Shown: positions 19,956 through 30,369, numbered from the stretch's first letter. The stretch: DNA of 64,000 nucleotides from Ensifer canadensis (GCF_017488845.2 NZ_CP083370.1:434001-498000); one strand, 5' to 3'. Program-made: numbers and translations. The notes: a model not told the origin generated them from the sequence alone.

Positions 19956-20804
19956 ATGGCCGCAAGGATCAACAGTTTTCGGGAAATCGCAGGGCGCTAT
20001 GACGTCGTGCTCTGTGACGTCTGGGGTGTTCTCCACAACGGCGTTCAGGCGTTTGCGTCGGCCTGCGAGGCCCTGGCGGAAGCGCGTGCAGCAGGGCTTA
20101 CGGTTGTCCTCATCACCAATTCTCCCCGGCCAAGCCCCAGCGTCAAGGTACAGATCCGCGGGCTGGGCGTTCCCGATGAAGCCTATGATCGCATCGTCAC
20201 GTCGGGCGATGTGACCCGCACCTTGATCGCCGCAGCCGACAAGAAGATTTTCTTCATCGGCGCCGAACGCGATCTGCCGTTGCTCGAAGGGCTCGGCACC
20301 GAGATCGTCTCGTCGGAAGATGCAGAGACCGTCGTCTGCGCCGGCTTCTACGACGATGAAACCGAAACGCCGGAGCACTATCGCGCGACGCTGACCGGAC
20401 TTGCCAAGCGCAAGATCCCGTTCATCTGCGCCAATCCGGACCTGGTGGTCGAGCGCGGCCACCGGCTGATCCCCTGTGCCGGCGCCATCGCCAAGCTTTA
20501 CGAGGAGCTCGGCGGCGAAGCCCGGATCGCCGGAAAGCCCTATATCTCCATCTACCGTGCCGCGCTGACGGAAGCCAAGGCCGTTCGCGGTCCACTCGAT
20601 CTGTCGCGTGTCATCGCCGTCGGCGACGGTATGCCGACCGATGTCAAGGGCGCCCAGGATGCCGGCTTCGATCTGCTTTACATCAGTGCCGGTATTCACG
20701 CGCAAGAATACATGAACGAAAGCCGCACCGACGAGGCGAAGCTTACTGCCTTCCTGAGGAAGGAAGGTGCTTCGCCGAAGTGGTGGATGCCCAGGCTCGC
20801 CTGA
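19956..20804 (+). CDS. HAD-superfamily class IIA hydrolase (TIGR01459-like)
   Basis: About 282 aa. Motif I is CDVWGVLHNG (DxWGV replaces the commoner DxDGT), motif II VLITNSPRP, and motif IV region VIAVGDGMPTDVKGA. These place it with NagD-like subclass IIA HADs of alphaproteobacteria, whose substrate is not known. ATG 19956 is chosen with GCAGGAAG upstream; a TTG at 19941 is in frame. ribF follows after 13 bases, so they are co-transcribed. Confidence 0.9.
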   Translation: MAARINSFREIAGRYDVVLCDVWGVLHNGVQAFASACEALAEARAAGLTVVLITNSPRPSPSVKVQIRGLGVPDEAYDRIVTSGDVTRTLIAAADKKIFFIGAERDLPLLEGLGTEIVSSEDAETVVCAGFYDDETETPEHYRATLTGLAKRKIPFICANPDLVVERGHRLIPCAGAIAKLYEELGGEARIAGKPYISIYRAALTEAKAVRGPLDLSRVIAVGDGMPTDVKGAQDAGFDLLYISAGIHAQEYMNESRTDEAKLTAFLRKEGASPKWWMPRLA

Positions 20805-20817
20805 CGGGAAGATCGAG

Positions 20818-21801
20818 ATGACGGTTTTTCATCGCAACGAAACCCGCGACCCGCTGCCCGAGCGTCTGCGTGGCGGCGTTGTCGCCATCGGCAATTTCGA
20901 CGGTGTTCACCGCGGCCACCAATCCGTGCTGGAGCGAGCGCTGGAAGAAGCCGCGGCACGCGGCGTTCCCGCACTGGTGTTGACCTTCGAGCCGCATCCG
21001 CGCACGGTCTTTCGGCCAGACACGCCGGTCTTCCGGCTGACGCCCGCACCGCTGAAAGCCCGTATCCTCGAAGGCATGGGGTTTGGCGCCGTCATCGAAT
21101 ACCCGTTCGATCGCACCTTCTCCGAACTTTCCGCGTCCGATTTCATCCATCGGGTGCTCCTGGAGTGGCTGCATGCCTCGCATGTGGTCACCGGGTTCGA
21201 TTTCCATTTCGGCAAGGGGCGCGAAGGCGGTCCCGCCTTTCTGATGGCGGCGGGCGGCGAAAACGGCTTCGGCGTCACCCTGGTCGACGCCTTCCGCGAT
21301 GAGAATGCCTCGGTGATCTCCTCGAGCTTCATTCGCTCGCTGCTCGGCCAGGGCGACGTTTCTCACGCGGCCGGCTTGCTCGGCTATCGCTACACGGTCG
21401 AGGCCGAAGTAATCGACGGCAAAAAACTCGGGCGGACCCTCGGCTATCCCACGGCCAACATGCGTCTACCGCCCGAGGTCGAACTTAGAACCGGCATCTA
21501 TGCCGTGCGCTTCCGCCGGGCTGACGGCTCGCTCTATGATGGCGTTGCCAGCTTTGGCCGGCGTCCGACCGTCGACAGCGACGGCGAGGCGTTGCTTGAA
21601 ACCTTCGTCTTCGATTTTTCCGGCGATCTCTACGGCGAGGTCTGTTCGGTTTCGTTCTTCGGCCACCTGCGCGACGAGCTGAAGTTCGACGGGCTCGACC
21701 CGCTGGTGGCGCAGATCCGAAAGGACGAAGACGAGGCGAGGGCGTTGCTCTCCGGCGTCACGCCCTTGAGCGATATCGATCGCCGGATCAACTTCGCCTA
21801 A
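20818..21801 (+). CDS. ribF: Bifunctional riboflavin kinase / FAD synthetase
   Basis: 327-aa enzyme making FMN and then FAD from riboflavin. The N-terminal nucleotidyltransferase domain has VVAIGNFDGVHRGHQ and VLTFEPHPRTVFRP. The C-terminal kinase domain has KKLGRTLGYPTANMRLP and GVASFGRRPTVD. Start at ATG 20818, since the conserved protein begins there. Confidence 0.97.
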   Translation: MTVFHRNETRDPLPERLRGGVVAIGNFDGVHRGHQSVLERALEEAAARGVPALVLTFEPHPRTVFRPDTPVFRLTPAPLKARILEGMGFGAVIEYPFDRTFSELSASDFIHRVLLEWLHASHVVTGFDFHFGKGREGGPAFLMAAGGENGFGVTLVDAFRDENASVISSSFIRSLLGQGDVSHAAGLLGYRYTVEAEVIDGKKLGRTLGYPTANMRLPPEVELRTGIYAVRFRRADGSLYDGVASFGRRPTVDSDGEALLETFVFDFSGDLYGEVCSVSFFGHLRDELKFDGLDPLVAQIRKDEDEARALLSGVTPLSDIDRRINFA

Positions 21802-21984
21802 AGAAATCCGTCGCGCCGAAGCGGCGGACCTTTTCAAAAGGCCGAAAACGCCTTAAACAACCGGCCACCATGACCCGGCACCGTCGACTGACCATCGATC
21901 AGCGAATTATTGGCCCGGCTTTCCGCGCGCACTAGGCCGCCGGAAGGTCCGGGATTTCGGCGTTTCCAACGCCTCAGTCATCTC

Positions 21985-22085
21985 TGGAGCGCCGCGCGTC
22001 TCTTGGACACGCTAAGGTAGCTCGAACACTTTGAAGCTGCGCATGATCCTTTTCCGAAAATCGATCCCGATTTCAGGGTTATGCG
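21985..22085 (+). repeat. Diverged family C intergenic element
   Basis: Resembles the elements at 12978 and 54282 in order: GCGCCGCGCGTC, a GACACGC arm, ACACTTTGAAG, then a second hairpin with GCGCATGATCC and GGGTTATGCGC arms. It ends 62 bp before ileS and probably forms structure in its leader. The rest of the 345-bp gap (21802-21984) shows only short GC-rich self-complementary pieces. Confidence 0.6.
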
Positions 22086-22146
22086 CCGGATACCGAACCC
22101 TTTCGCATGCGCGATGATCCGCGCGGAAAAGACGATTGCAAAGACC

Positions 22147-25056
22147 ATGACAGATACCGCTGAGAAGATCGACTATTCCTCCACCCTCTATCTGCCGCAG
22201 ACGGAGTTTCCGATGCGTGCCGGCCTGCCGCAGAAGGAGCCCGAAACGGTTTCCCGCTGGCAGAAGATGGGTCTCTACAAGAAGCTGCGTGCCTCGGCCG
22301 CCGGTCGCGAGAAATTCGTGCTGCATGACGGCCCTCCCTACGCCAACGGCAACATCCATATCGGCCATGCGCTGAACAAGATCCTCAAGGACGTCATCAA
22401 CCGCTCGTTCCAGATGCGCGGCTTCGACGCCAACTACGTGCCGGGCTGGGATTGCCACGGCCTGCCGATCGAATGGAAGATCGAGGAGAAGTATCGCGAG
22501 AAGGGCCAGAACAAGGACGAGGTCCCGGTTAACGAGTTCCGCAAGGAATGCCGCGACTTCGCTGCGGGCTGGATCCAGATCCAGGCGGAAGAGTTCAAGC
22601 GCCTCGGCATTGAGGGCGACTTCGACAACCCCTATACGACGATGAACTTCCACGCCGAAGCCCGCATCGCCGGCGAACTGATGAAAATCGCCAAGATGGG
22701 GCAGCTCTATCGCGGCTCCAAGCCGGTGATGTGGTCGGTCGTCGAGCGCACGGCGCTGGCCGAAGCCGAAGTCGAATATGCCGACGTCGAAAGCGACATG
22801 ATCTGGGTGAAGTTCCCGGTCACCGAAGGCTCGGCAGATCTTGCAGGCACCTTCGTCGTGATCTGGACGACCACACCCTGGACGATCCCCGGCAACCGCG
22901 CCATCGCCTTCTCCTCGCGTTACGCCTATGGTCTCTACGAGGTTGCGACTGCAGAGAACGATTTCGGTCCGCAGCCCGGCGAAAAGCTGATCTTCGCCAA
23001 ACGTCTGGCAGACGAGTCCGCCGCCAAGGCGAAGCTCACCTTCAATTTCGTCCGCGACATCGAGGGCGCTGAACTGGCCGCCGTCACCTGCGCCCATCCG
23101 CTGCATGGGCTGGGTGGCGGTTACGCGTTCAAGGTGCCGTTGCTCGATGGCGACCATGTCACCGACGACGCCGGCACCGGCTTCGTGCACACGGCGCCGA
23201 GCCACGGCCGCGAGGACTTTGACGCCTGGATGGACAATGCCCGCGCGCTTGAAGCCCGCGGCATCTCCTCGGCAATTCCGTTCACCGTCGACGACGCCGG
23301 TTATTTCACCGCCGACGCCCATGGCTTCGGCCCGGACGCCGAAGGTGGCGCCGGCCGCGTGCTCGACGACAAGGGCAAGAAGGGCGATGCCAATGATCGC
23401 GTCATCAAGGCGCTGATCGCCCGTCACGCGCTGTTTGCCCGCGGCCGTCTGAAGCATTCCTATCCGCATTCCTGGCGTTCCAAGAAGCCGGTGATCTTCC
23501 GCAACACGCCGCAGTGGTTCGTCTACATGGACAAGGGCTTCGGCGACGGCACGACGCTGCGCTCGCGCGCCCTGTCGGCCATCGACGATACCCGCTTCGT
23601 CCCCGGCGCCGGCCAGAACCGCCTGCGTGCGATGATCGAGGGACGTCCGGACTGGGTGCTCTCGCGCCAGCGTGCCTGGGGCGTTCCGATCGCGATCTTT
23701 GCCGACGAGCAGGGCGAGATCCTTGTCGATGAGGCCGTCAACGCCCGCATTCTCGAAGCCTTCGAGCAGGAAGGCGCCGATGCCTGGTTCGCCGAAGGTG
23801 CCAAGGATCGCTTCCTCGGTAATGACCACGACCACGAGAAGTGGCACCAGGTCATGGACATTCTCGACGTCTGGTTCGATTCAGGCTCGACGCATACCTT
23901 CACGCTCGAAGATCGTCCGGATCTGAAGTGGCCGGCTGACGTCTATCTCGAAGGCTCCGACCAGCACCGCGGCTGGTTCCATTCGTCGCTGCTCGAATCC
24001 TGCGCAACGCGCGGCCGTGCGCCCTACAACGCCGTTGTCACTCATGGTTTCACCATGGATGAGAAGGGCGAGAAGATGTCGAAGTCGAAGGGCAACACCG
24101 TCACGCCGCAGGAAGTGATGAAGGATGCCGGCGCCGACATCCTGCGCCTCTGGGTGATGACGACGGACTATTGGGAAGATCAGCGCCTCGGCAAGACGAT
24201 CATCCAGACCAACATCGACGCCTATCGCAAGCTGCGCAATACCATCCGCTGGATGCTGGGCACGCTGGCGCACGACAAGGGCGAGGAAGTCGCCCACGCC
24301 GAGCTGCCCGAGCTGGAAAAACTGATGCTGCATCGCCTGGCCGAACTCGACCAGGTCGTTCGTGAAGGTTATGACGCGTTCGACTTCAAGAGGATCGCCC
24401 GCGCTCTGATCGATTTCTCGAACGTCGAACTCTCCGCGTTCTATTTCGACGTGCGCAAGGATGCGCTCTATTGCGACGCACCGTCGAGCCTTCGTCGCCG
24501 GTCGGCGCTTGCGGTGATCCGCAAGCTGTTCGATTGCCTGGTGCTGTGGCTCGCGCCGATGCTGCCCTTCACCTGCGAAGAAGCATGGCTGTCGCGCAAG
24601 CCTGACGCTGTCTCGGTCCATCTCGAGCAGTTCCCGGCGATCCCGGCGGAATGGAAGAACGACGCCCTCGAGGCGAAGTGGGAAAAGATCCGCGCGGTGC
24701 GCACGGTCGTGACCGGGGCGCTTGAAATCGAGCGTCGCGAGAAGCGTATCGGCTCGTCGCTGGAGGCGGCTCCCGTCGTCTACATCGCCGATCCGGAGCT
24801 GTTGAAGGCGCTCGAAGGCGAAGACTTCGCCGAGATCTGCATCACGTCGGCGATCACCGTCGAGGCGGGCGAGGGCCCTGCCGACGCCTTCCGTCTGCCT
24901 GAGGTCGCCAAGGTTGGCGTCGTTCCGGAGGCCGCCGTTGGCCGCAAGTGCGCCCGCTCCTGGCGGATCACGACCGATGTCGGTTCGGATGCACTCTACC
25001 CTGAGGTGTCTGCCCGCGATGCCGCCGCCCTGCGGGAACTTGGCTTCAAGGCTTAA
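22147..25056 (+). CDS. ileS: Isoleucyl-tRNA synthetase
   Basis: 969-aa class I synthetase. HIGH motif in [12 protein letters not shown] and KMSKS motif in [11 protein letters not shown] are intact, with the long editing insertion between them. The C-terminal zinc-finger cysteines of E. coli IleS are mostly lost (KCARSW, and VSARDA at the end), so the zinc site is degenerate. ATG 22147 ([17 protein letters not shown]) is chosen over the upstream in-frame ATG at 22081, which lies inside the intergenic repeat. Confidence 0.97.
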   Translation: MTDTAEKIDYSSTLYLPQTEFPMRAGLPQKEPETVSRWQKMGLYKKLRASAAGREKFVLHDGPPYANGNIHIGHALNKILKDVINRSFQMRGFDANYVPGWDCHGLPIEWKIEEKYREKGQNKDEVPVNEFRKECRDFAAGWIQIQAEEFKRLGIEGDFDNPYTTMNFHAEARIAGELMKIAKMGQLYRGSKPVMWSVVERTALAEAEVEYADVESDMIWVKFPVTEGSADLAGTFVVIWTTTPWTIPGNRAIAFSSRYAYGLYEVATAENDFGPQPGEKLIFAKRLADESAAKAKLTFNFVRDIEGAELAAVTCAHPLHGLGGGYAFKVPLLDGDHVTDDAGTGFVHTAPSHGREDFDAWMDNARALEARGISSAIPFTVDDAGYFTADAHGFGPDAEGGAGRVLDDKGKKGDANDRVIKALIARHALFARGRLKHSYPHSWRSKKPVIFRNTPQWFVYMDKGFGDGTTLRSRALSAIDDTRFVPGAGQNRLRAMIEGRPDWVLSRQRAWGVPIAIFADEQGEILVDEAVNARILEAFEQEGADAWFAEGAKDRFLGNDHDHEKWHQVMDILDVWFDSGSTHTFTLEDRPDLKWPADVYLEGSDQHRGWFHSSLLESCATRGRAPYNAVVTHGFTMDEKGEKMSKSKGNTVTPQEVMKDAGADILRLWVMTTDYWEDQRLGKTIIQTNIDAYRKLRNTIRWMLGTLAHDKGEEVAHAELPELEKLMLHRLAELDQVVREGYDAFDFKRIARALIDFSNVELSAFYFDVRKDALYCDAPSSLRRRSALAVIRKLFDCLVLWLAPMLPFTCEEAWLSRKPDAVSVHLEQFPAIPAEWKNDALEAKWEKIRAVRTVVTGALEIERREKRIGSSLEAAPVVYIADPELLKALEGEDFAEICITSAITVEAGEGPADAFRLPEVAKVGVVPEAAVGRKCARSWRITTDVGSDALYPEVSARDAAALRELGFKA

Positions 25057-25063
25057 GGGATCA

Positions 25064-25103
25064 TTTACCGGATGAATTGCGCTTACCGCATTCATCCGGT
25101 AAA
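25064..25103. other. Strong inverted repeat after ileS
   Basis: Perfect 13-bp arms TTTACCGGATGAA (25064-25076) and TTCATCCGGTAAA (25091-25103), with a loop that can pair further. It starts seven bases after the ileS stop. No T run follows, so it may protect the mRNA end or end transcription with Rho. A second palindrome follows at 25118-25135, TGGCGGAT-TT-ATCCGCCA, 50 bp before the next gene. Confidence 0.65.
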
Positions 25104-25184
25104 ACCTGCCCGAAATTTGGCGGATTTATCCGCCATGGCGCTGAGTGGCCGCGCACGTGACGGTGGCCGGCTAGAAGGAATTTC

Positions 25185-25805
25185 ATGGAAATGACGCGAG
25201 AGTTGCGACTGTTTGCTAGCGTTGCCGCCATTATGACGAGCGGCCTGGTACTTTCCGGCTGCATCGGCGGTCCGACCTACGGCACCGACAAATCGGCTGG
25301 CGAGCAGTTGATCGACGATCTCGGAAGCGCTGTGAGCTTTACCCCGACGAAGCGTGATCCGGTCAAGTACCAGCCGCGCCCCGGCCTGGTGCTGCCGCCT
25401 ACCGGCCAGCAGACCGCCCTCGTGGAGCCGCAGAAGTCGCTCGCCAGTCGCGAAGCCAATCCGGAGTGGGTCGAATCTCCGGAAGAGGCGCGCAACCGTC
25501 TGCGCGAAGAAGCCGACGCCAACAAGGACAACCCAAACTACGTCTCGCCACTCGCAAAGGCCAGCGCCAATGGCCGCCGCCTTTCGGCCAAGGAGCAGCA
25601 GCAAGCCTATCGCGACGCGCGCAAGATCGAGATGGGTGCCTACGCCGACAAGCGCCGCTTCCTGAGCGATCCGCCGCTCGAATACCGCCGCCTTCCGGAA
25701 GCTTCGGAAGCCGACCTTGGTGAGCCGGAAAAGCTCAAGGAGCGCCGCCGCAAGAAGGAAGCGCAGATCAAGAATTCCGGCAGCAAGTGGTACTGGCCCT
25801 TTTAA
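25185..25805 (+). CDS. Putative lipoprotein of unknown function
   Basis: 206 aa. A lipoprotein signal is visible: hydrophobic segment, then LSGC with the lipidated Cys near residue 26. The mature part is polar and rich in Pro, Arg, Glu and Lys, predicted largely unstructured or helical (SPEEARNRLREEADANKDN; LKERRRKKEAQIK), and ends in aromatic residues WYWPF. No known domain is recognised. The GNAT gene begins just after the stop. Confidence 0.85.
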   Translation: MEMTRELRLFASVAAIMTSGLVLSGCIGGPTYGTDKSAGEQLIDDLGSAVSFTPTKRDPVKYQPRPGLVLPPTGQQTALVEPQKSLASREANPEWVESPEEARNRLREEADANKDNPNYVSPLAKASANGRRLSAKEQQQAYRDARKIEMGAYADKRRFLSDPPLEYRRLPEASEADLGEPEKLKERRRKKEAQIKNSGSKWYWPF

Positions 25806-25808
25806 ACC

Positions 25809-26288
25809 ATGACGATCAGCATTCGCGACGCGCGACCGGAAGACGCGGAAACCATCCTGCGCTTCATCACAGAACTGGCCACCTACGAGAAGGCGCCCGA
25901 CGAAGTCGAGGCGACGGTCGAGCAGTTGCAGGCCTCGCTCTTTGGCCCGGATGCGCTCACCCGTGCGGTGATCTGCGAGAAGGACGGAAAGCCGGCTGGC
26001 TTTGCCATGTGGTTCTACAACTACTCCACCTGGCAGGCGCGCAAGGGGCTTTATCTCGAAGACCTCTACGTAACGCCGGATTGCCGCGGCTCCGGCGCGG
26101 GCAAGATGCTGTTGAAGCATCTCGCCAAGATCGCCGTCGAGGAAGGCTGTGGTCGTTTCGAATGGAGCGTGCTCGATTGGAACGAGCCGGCAATCCGCGT
26201 TTACGAAGCCGTCGGCGCCGAACCGATGTCGGAGTGGACGCGCTACCGGCTTGCGGGTGCGGCGCTAGAGTCTTTCGCAGCCGGCTGA
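25809..26288 (+). CDS. GNAT-family N-acetyltransferase
   Basis: 159 aa. The acetyl-CoA site is visible as LEDLYVTPDCRGSGAGKMLLKHLA (V-x-P-x-x-R-G-x-G), with the C-terminal EWSVLDWNEPAIRVYEAVGA block typical of diamine or small-amine GNATs. The substrate cannot be told. The gene starts three bases after the lipoprotein stop and is convergent with tadA. Confidence 0.92.
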   Translation: MTISIRDARPEDAETILRFITELATYEKAPDEVEATVEQLQASLFGPDALTRAVICEKDGKPAGFAMWFYNYSTWQARKGLYLEDLYVTPDCRGSGAGKMLLKHLAKIAVEEGCGRFEWSVLDWNEPAIRVYEAVGAEPMSEWTRYRLAGAALESFAAG

Positions 26289-26300
26289 GAGTTCGCTCAC

Positions 26301-26750
26301 TTAGCGTTTCCCGGCAAAAAAATCCCTGAGAATGTCAGCGGCTTCGCGCTCGGCAAGCCCGGAATAGACATCGGGCACGTGGTGGCATGTCGGCGAGCCG
26401 TAAAAGCGCACGCCGCTATCGACCGCGCCACCCTTGGGGTCTTCGGCGCCGTAGTAGAGGCGACGGATGCGGGCAAAGGAAATCGCTGCCGCGCACATGG
26501 TGCAGGGCTCCAGGGTGACATAGAGGTCGGCGCCCGTCAGCCGTTCGTCGTTGAGCACCATGGACGCTTCGCGGATCGCAACGACCTCGGCATGGGCGGT
26601 GATATCGTTGAGTTCGCGGGTTCGGTTTCCGGCGCGCGCGATGATCTCGCCGTTGAAAACGACGACGGCGCCGATCGGCACCTCGCCACGTTGGCCCGCC
26701 TTTTTGGCCTCTTCGAGGGCCGCATCCATGAAGCGTGTCGTATCAGCCAT
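26301..26750 (-). CDS. tadA: tRNA(A34) adenosine deaminase
   Basis: 149 aa. It converts the wobble adenosine of tRNA-Arg(ACG) to inosine. The zinc deaminase signatures are intact: HAEV (Zn-His and proton-shuttling Glu) and PCTMC (two Zn-Cys). Family alternatives such as guanine deaminase are less likely given NDITAHAEVVAIREA and the length. Divergent from the pseudouridine synthase gene at 26824. Confidence 0.94.
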   Translation of the reverse strand: MADTTRFMDAALEEAKKAGQRGEVPIGAVVVFNGEIIARAGNRTRELNDITAHAEVVAIREASMVLNDERLTGADLYVTLEPCTMCAAAISFARIRRLYYGAEDPKGGAVDSGVRFYGSPTCHHVPDVYSGLAEREAADILRDFFAGKR

Positions 26751-26823
26751 CGCTCAAACAATAATTTCTCTTAACCCACGGGCTCCGACCTGATAGGACA
26801 GCCGCAAAAGGCAGGCAACACAA

Positions 26824-28833
26824 ATGACATCCAAAGACAAGCCCACGCGGCCTGGCGGCAAGCCCGCTGGCCGGGACAAGAAACCTCAATTCGCTGGCAA
26901 GAAGGCGGCAGCGCCTGAAGCCGGTGCCTCGCGGCCGCCCAAGGCAGGCCCGAAGCCCGCCGCCGCAAGCAGCGACGAGCCGCAGCGCATCTCCAAAATC
27001 CTGGCGCGCGCCGGCGTTGCCTCGCGCCGCGATATCGAACGCATGATCATGGAAGGTCGGGTGAAGCTCAACGGCGTCATTCTCGACACGCCTGTTGTCA
27101 ACGCGACACTGGCCGACAGCATCGAAGTCGACGGAAATCCGATCCGCGGCATCGAGCGCACCCGTCTGTGGCTCTACCACAAGCCGGCCGGACTGGTGAC
27201 CACCAATGCCGACCCGGAGGGCCGCCCGACGGTCTTTGACAACCTGCCGGACGAGCTGCCGCGCGTTCTATCGATCGGCCGCCTCGACATCAACACCGAA
27301 GGCCTGCTGCTTTTGACCAACGACGGCGGGCTTGCCCGCGTGCTCGAACTTCCGTCGACCGGCTGGCTGCGCCGCTACCGCGTGCGCGCCCATGGCGAAA
27401 TCGACCAGGACGAACTGGACAAGCTGAAGGACGGCATTGCCGTCGACGGCGTGCTTTACGGCGGCATCGAAGCGACGCTCGACCGTGTGCAGGGTTCGAA
27501 CGTCTGGATCACGATGGGTCTGCGCGAAGGCAAGAACCGTGAGATCAAGAACGTGCTCGGCGCGCTCGGGCTCGACGTCAACCGCCTTATCCGTATCTCC
27601 TACGGCCCGTTCCAGCTCGGCGAATTGCCGGAAGGCCATGTGCAGGAAATCCGTGGCCGGACGCTGCGCGACCAGCTCGGCCCGCGCCTGATCGAAGACG
27701 CCAAGGCGAACTTCGACGCGCCGCTCTACAACGATCAGTCGGCAACCCTTCCTGGCGAAGCGCCGGAAGGCGAAGCCTCCGACACCCGCAAGCCCGAGCG
27801 TGCCAACCGCTGGGAAAAGCCGGAAGACAAGCGCGAGCGCGCGCTTTCCCGTCTTGATACCCGTCGTGACGACCGCCGCGACGGTGGCCGTCGCAAGGAT
27901 GGGCCGCGTGGTAAGGATGGTCCCCGCGGCAAGGGTGGCCCCCGCGAAGAGCGCGGCGACGCCAAGTTCGAGGATCGGCCGAAGCGCACGCCGGCGCAAC
28001 GCGCCCGCACGGCCAATGTGTGGATGGCGCCCGGTGCGCGTCCGCTGGCCGAGAAGAAGCCGAAGTCCGCTGAAGGCGATGCCTCGGCAACGCCGGCCCG
28101 TCGCGAGCGCCCGGATGGCGCTCCGAAGACCAAACGCTACGGCCGCACGAAGGATGGATTTGCGACGAAGTCATCCGGCAAGTTCGATCCCGACCGCAAG
28201 GGCGGTGCGCCCAGGGACTTCGACCGTCCGGCTTCCGCCGCACCGGTCAAGCGCCGGGATGAAGAGGGCGAATGGATCAGCGCCAGCGAACCCGCACGCC
28301 GCGGCAAGGATGAAGGCCGTGATGGCGGCTTCGGCCGGCGCAAGTCGGGCGATGCCGGAGACCGCAGGTCGCGCGATCACGGTGATCGTCCCCCGCGTCG
28401 CGAAGGCGGCGATCGGCCGGCCCGTTCAGAAGGAGGACCGCGCAGCTTCTCCGACAAGCCGCGGTTCCCGCGCGCTGAAGGCGACCGGCCTGCACGTCGC
28501 GAAGATGGCGACCGCCCACGTGGCGATCGGCCTGCCCGCGCCGAAGGTGGTCCGCGCAGCTATTCCGACAAGCCGAGAACCCCGCGCGCCGAGGGCGATC
28601 GTCCGCCACGCCGCGAAGGCGGTGACCGCCCGTTCGGCGATAAGCCTCGCGGTAAGTCCTTCGGTGGCAAGCCATCCGGCGGCAAATCCTTTGGTGAACG
28701 CTCGGGTGGTCCGCGTGGCGGCAAGCCCGGTGGCGGAAAACCGGCTGGCGGCGGCGGCAGGCCCGGTGGTGGCGGCCGTCCCGGTGGCGGTGGGCGCCCG
28801 GCCGGCGGCAAGCCGCGCGGCAGAGGAAACTAA
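26824..28833 (+). CDS. rluB: RluB/RsuA-family rRNA pseudouridine synthase with long repetitive basic tail
   Basis: 669 aa. After a Lys/Pro/Ala-rich leader, an S4 RNA-binding domain starts near residue 55 (QRISKILARAGVASRRDIE). The catalytic domain carries GRLDINTEGLLLLTNDG with the catalytic Asp near residue 155. From about residue 320 to the end the protein is low-complexity, rich in Gly, Arg, Asp, Lys and Pro, with near-repeats of GDRPARREGGDRP and GGPRSFSDKPR between about residues 515 and 610, then a GGGGRPGG tail. The tail is probably disordered and RNA-binding (inference). rsmD begins six bases after the stop. Confidence 0.9.
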   Translation: MTSKDKPTRPGGKPAGRDKKPQFAGKKAAAPEAGASRPPKAGPKPAAASSDEPQRISKILARAGVASRRDIERMIMEGRVKLNGVILDTPVVNATLADSIEVDGNPIRGIERTRLWLYHKPAGLVTTNADPEGRPTVFDNLPDELPRVLSIGRLDINTEGLLLLTNDGGLARVLELPSTGWLRRYRVRAHGEIDQDELDKLKDGIAVDGVLYGGIEATLDRVQGSNVWITMGLREGKNREIKNVLGALGLDVNRLIRISYGPFQLGELPEGHVQEIRGRTLRDQLGPRLIEDAKANFDAPLYNDQSATLPGEAPEGEASDTRKPERANRWEKPEDKRERALSRLDTRRDDRRDGGRRKDGPRGKDGPRGKGGPREERGDAKFEDRPKRTPAQRARTANVWMAPGARPLAEKKPKSAEGDASATPARRERPDGAPKTKRYGRTKDGFATKSSGKFDPDRKGGAPRDFDRPASAAPVKRRDEEGEWISASEPARRGKDEGRDGGFGRRKSGDAGDRRSRDHGDRPPRREGGDRPARSEGGPRSFSDKPRFPRAEGDRPARREDGDRPRGDRPARAEGGPRSYSDKPRTPRAEGDRPPRREGGDRPFGDKPRGKSFGGKPSGGKSFGERSGGPRGGKPGGGKPAGGGGRPGGGGRPGGGGRPAGGKPRGRGN

Positions 28834-28839
28834 GCGGTC

Positions 28840-29400
28840 GTGCGCATTGTCGGCGGAGAGTTCCGTGGCCGCAGTCTGGCTACGCCCAAGTCGAATGATA
28901 TCCGTCCGACCACCGACCGGACGCGCGAAAGCCTGTTCAACATCCTGAGCCATTCGTATCCGGAGGCTCTCGATGGCACCCGGGTGCTGGATCTTTTTGC
29001 CGGCACCGGAGCCGTGGGCCTCGAGGCCCTGTCGCGGGGGTGCCGTCAGGCACTCTTCGTCGAACAGGGCGTCGAGGGCAGGGGTCTCCTGCAGAACAAT
29101 ATCGAGGCGTTCGGCCTGCAAGGTCGCGCCAAGGTCTTCCGCAGGGATGCGACCAGCCTCGGTTCCGTCGGCACGATGGAGCCGTTCCACCTGGTCTTTG
29201 CAGATCCACCCTACGCGATGGGATTGGGAGAGAAGGCGTTGGCGTCGGCGGCTCTCGGCAATTGGCTGGTTCCGAATGCCCTTGTCGTGCTGGAGGAGCG
29301 TGCCGACGTTCAGCCTGCGCCAACAGCCGTTTTCGAGCGGCTGGACGTCAGGGTGTTCGGCGATACACGCATGCATTTCTACCGCTTCCGTGGCGTCTGA
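28840..29400 (+). CDS. rsmD: 16S rRNA (guanine-966-N2)-methyltransferase
   Basis: 186 aa, GTG start. RsmD signatures: MRIVGGEFRGRSLATP, RPTTDRTRESLFNIL, the SAM-binding VLDLFAGTGAVGLEALSRG, and the catalytic FADPPY. It modifies 16S rRNA of the small subunit. It lies directly behind the RluB-type gene, making a two-gene rRNA-modification unit. Confidence 0.95.
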   Translation: MRIVGGEFRGRSLATPKSNDIRPTTDRTRESLFNILSHSYPEALDGTRVLDLFAGTGAVGLEALSRGCRQALFVEQGVEGRGLLQNNIEAFGLQGRAKVFRRDATSLGSVGTMEPFHLVFADPPYAMGLGEKALASAALGNWLVPNALVVLEERADVQPAPTAVFERLDVRVFGDTRMHFYRFRGV

Positions 29401-29459
29401 CGTCACACTTTTGATTCGCTTGCAAAGTTAGACTGCCGGCTGAACTGAGGTGCAGGTCG

Positions 29460-30344
29460 ATGAAGCAGGACGTTTCCACCGCGGATATTTCGCCGGTCAG
29501 CGCGAGCGAACCGTCGGTCGCGCTGGCGCTTGGCGGCGGCGGTGCCCGCGGGCTCGCCCATATCCATGTCATCGAGGCTTTCGACGAGTTGGGCATTCGC
29601 CCTGTTGTCATCGCCGGCTCGTCGATCGGCGCCATCATGGGCGCCGGTATGGCGGCGGGCCTCAGCGGCAAGGAAATCCGGGAACACACGCTTGCGACGG
29701 TTGGCCACCGCCGCGAGGTCGTCAATCGCCTGTGGCAGTTGCGACCGGCTAGCTGGTCGGAAGCGATGACCAACGGCTTTCGTTTCGGTCAGTTCAACAT
29801 CGAGCGCGTCTTGAAGGCGTTCCTGCCCGAAGCCATCCCCGCGACGTTTTCAGAACTGGATATTCCGCTCAAAGTTGTCGTTACCGACTACTATGGCCAG
29901 ACCGAGCACATCTGCGCGACAGGCGACCTGCAGAAGGCGCTGGCGGCGTCCGCAGCCCTGCCTGCGGTCTTCATGCCGGTCAAGATCGACGGCCGGGTGA
30001 TGATCGATGGCGGCATCTACAATCCCATCCCCTTCGATCATCTTCGCGGCCTTGCTGAGATCGTCGTCGGCGTCGATGTCGTCGGCGGCCCGGACGGTGA
30101 TGGCGAGACGATCCCCAGCCGCATCGACAGCCTGTTCGGCGCCAGCCAGCTGATGATGCAGTCGATCATCGCCATGAAACTGAAGGAAGGTGCGCCGGAT
30201 ATCCTGCTGCGGCCGGATGTCGGCCGCTATCGGGTGATGGATTTTCTGCGCGCAAAGGAAGTCCTGGCGGCGACCGCCGGCATCAAGGATCAGTTCAAGC
30301 GGACGCTTGAGGAGCGAATGAAGGTGGCCGGCGTCTCCGGATAA
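29460..30344 (+). CDS. Patatin-like phospholipase family protein (RssA type)
   Basis: 294 aa, no signal peptide. Patatin signatures: oxyanion loop ALGGGGARG, nucleophile elbow GSSIG, and the catalytic Asp in VMIDGGIYNP. These are bacterial serine acyl hydrolases with a Ser-Asp dyad. The small RssA-like type is usually cytoplasmic and of unknown substrate. Confidence 0.92.
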   Translation: MKQDVSTADISPVSASEPSVALALGGGGARGLAHIHVIEAFDELGIRPVVIAGSSIGAIMGAGMAAGLSGKEIREHTLATVGHRREVVNRLWQLRPASWSEAMTNGFRFGQFNIERVLKAFLPEAIPATFSELDIPLKVVVTDYYGQTEHICATGDLQKALAASAALPAVFMPVKIDGRVMIDGGIYNPIPFDHLRGLAEIVVGVDVVGGPDGDGETIPSRIDSLFGASQLMMQSIIAMKLKEGAPDILLRPDVGRYRVMDFLRAKEVLAATAGIKDQFKRTLEERMKVAGVSG

Positions 30345-30369
30345 GGCTGTCGGCCGGTCGCCGTTTCTG

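Noticed and set aside
22012..23847. 611-codon open frame antisense to ileS, and similar ones at 23881-25095 and 43880-45538
   Set aside because: Mirror frames of well-identified genes; no family features.
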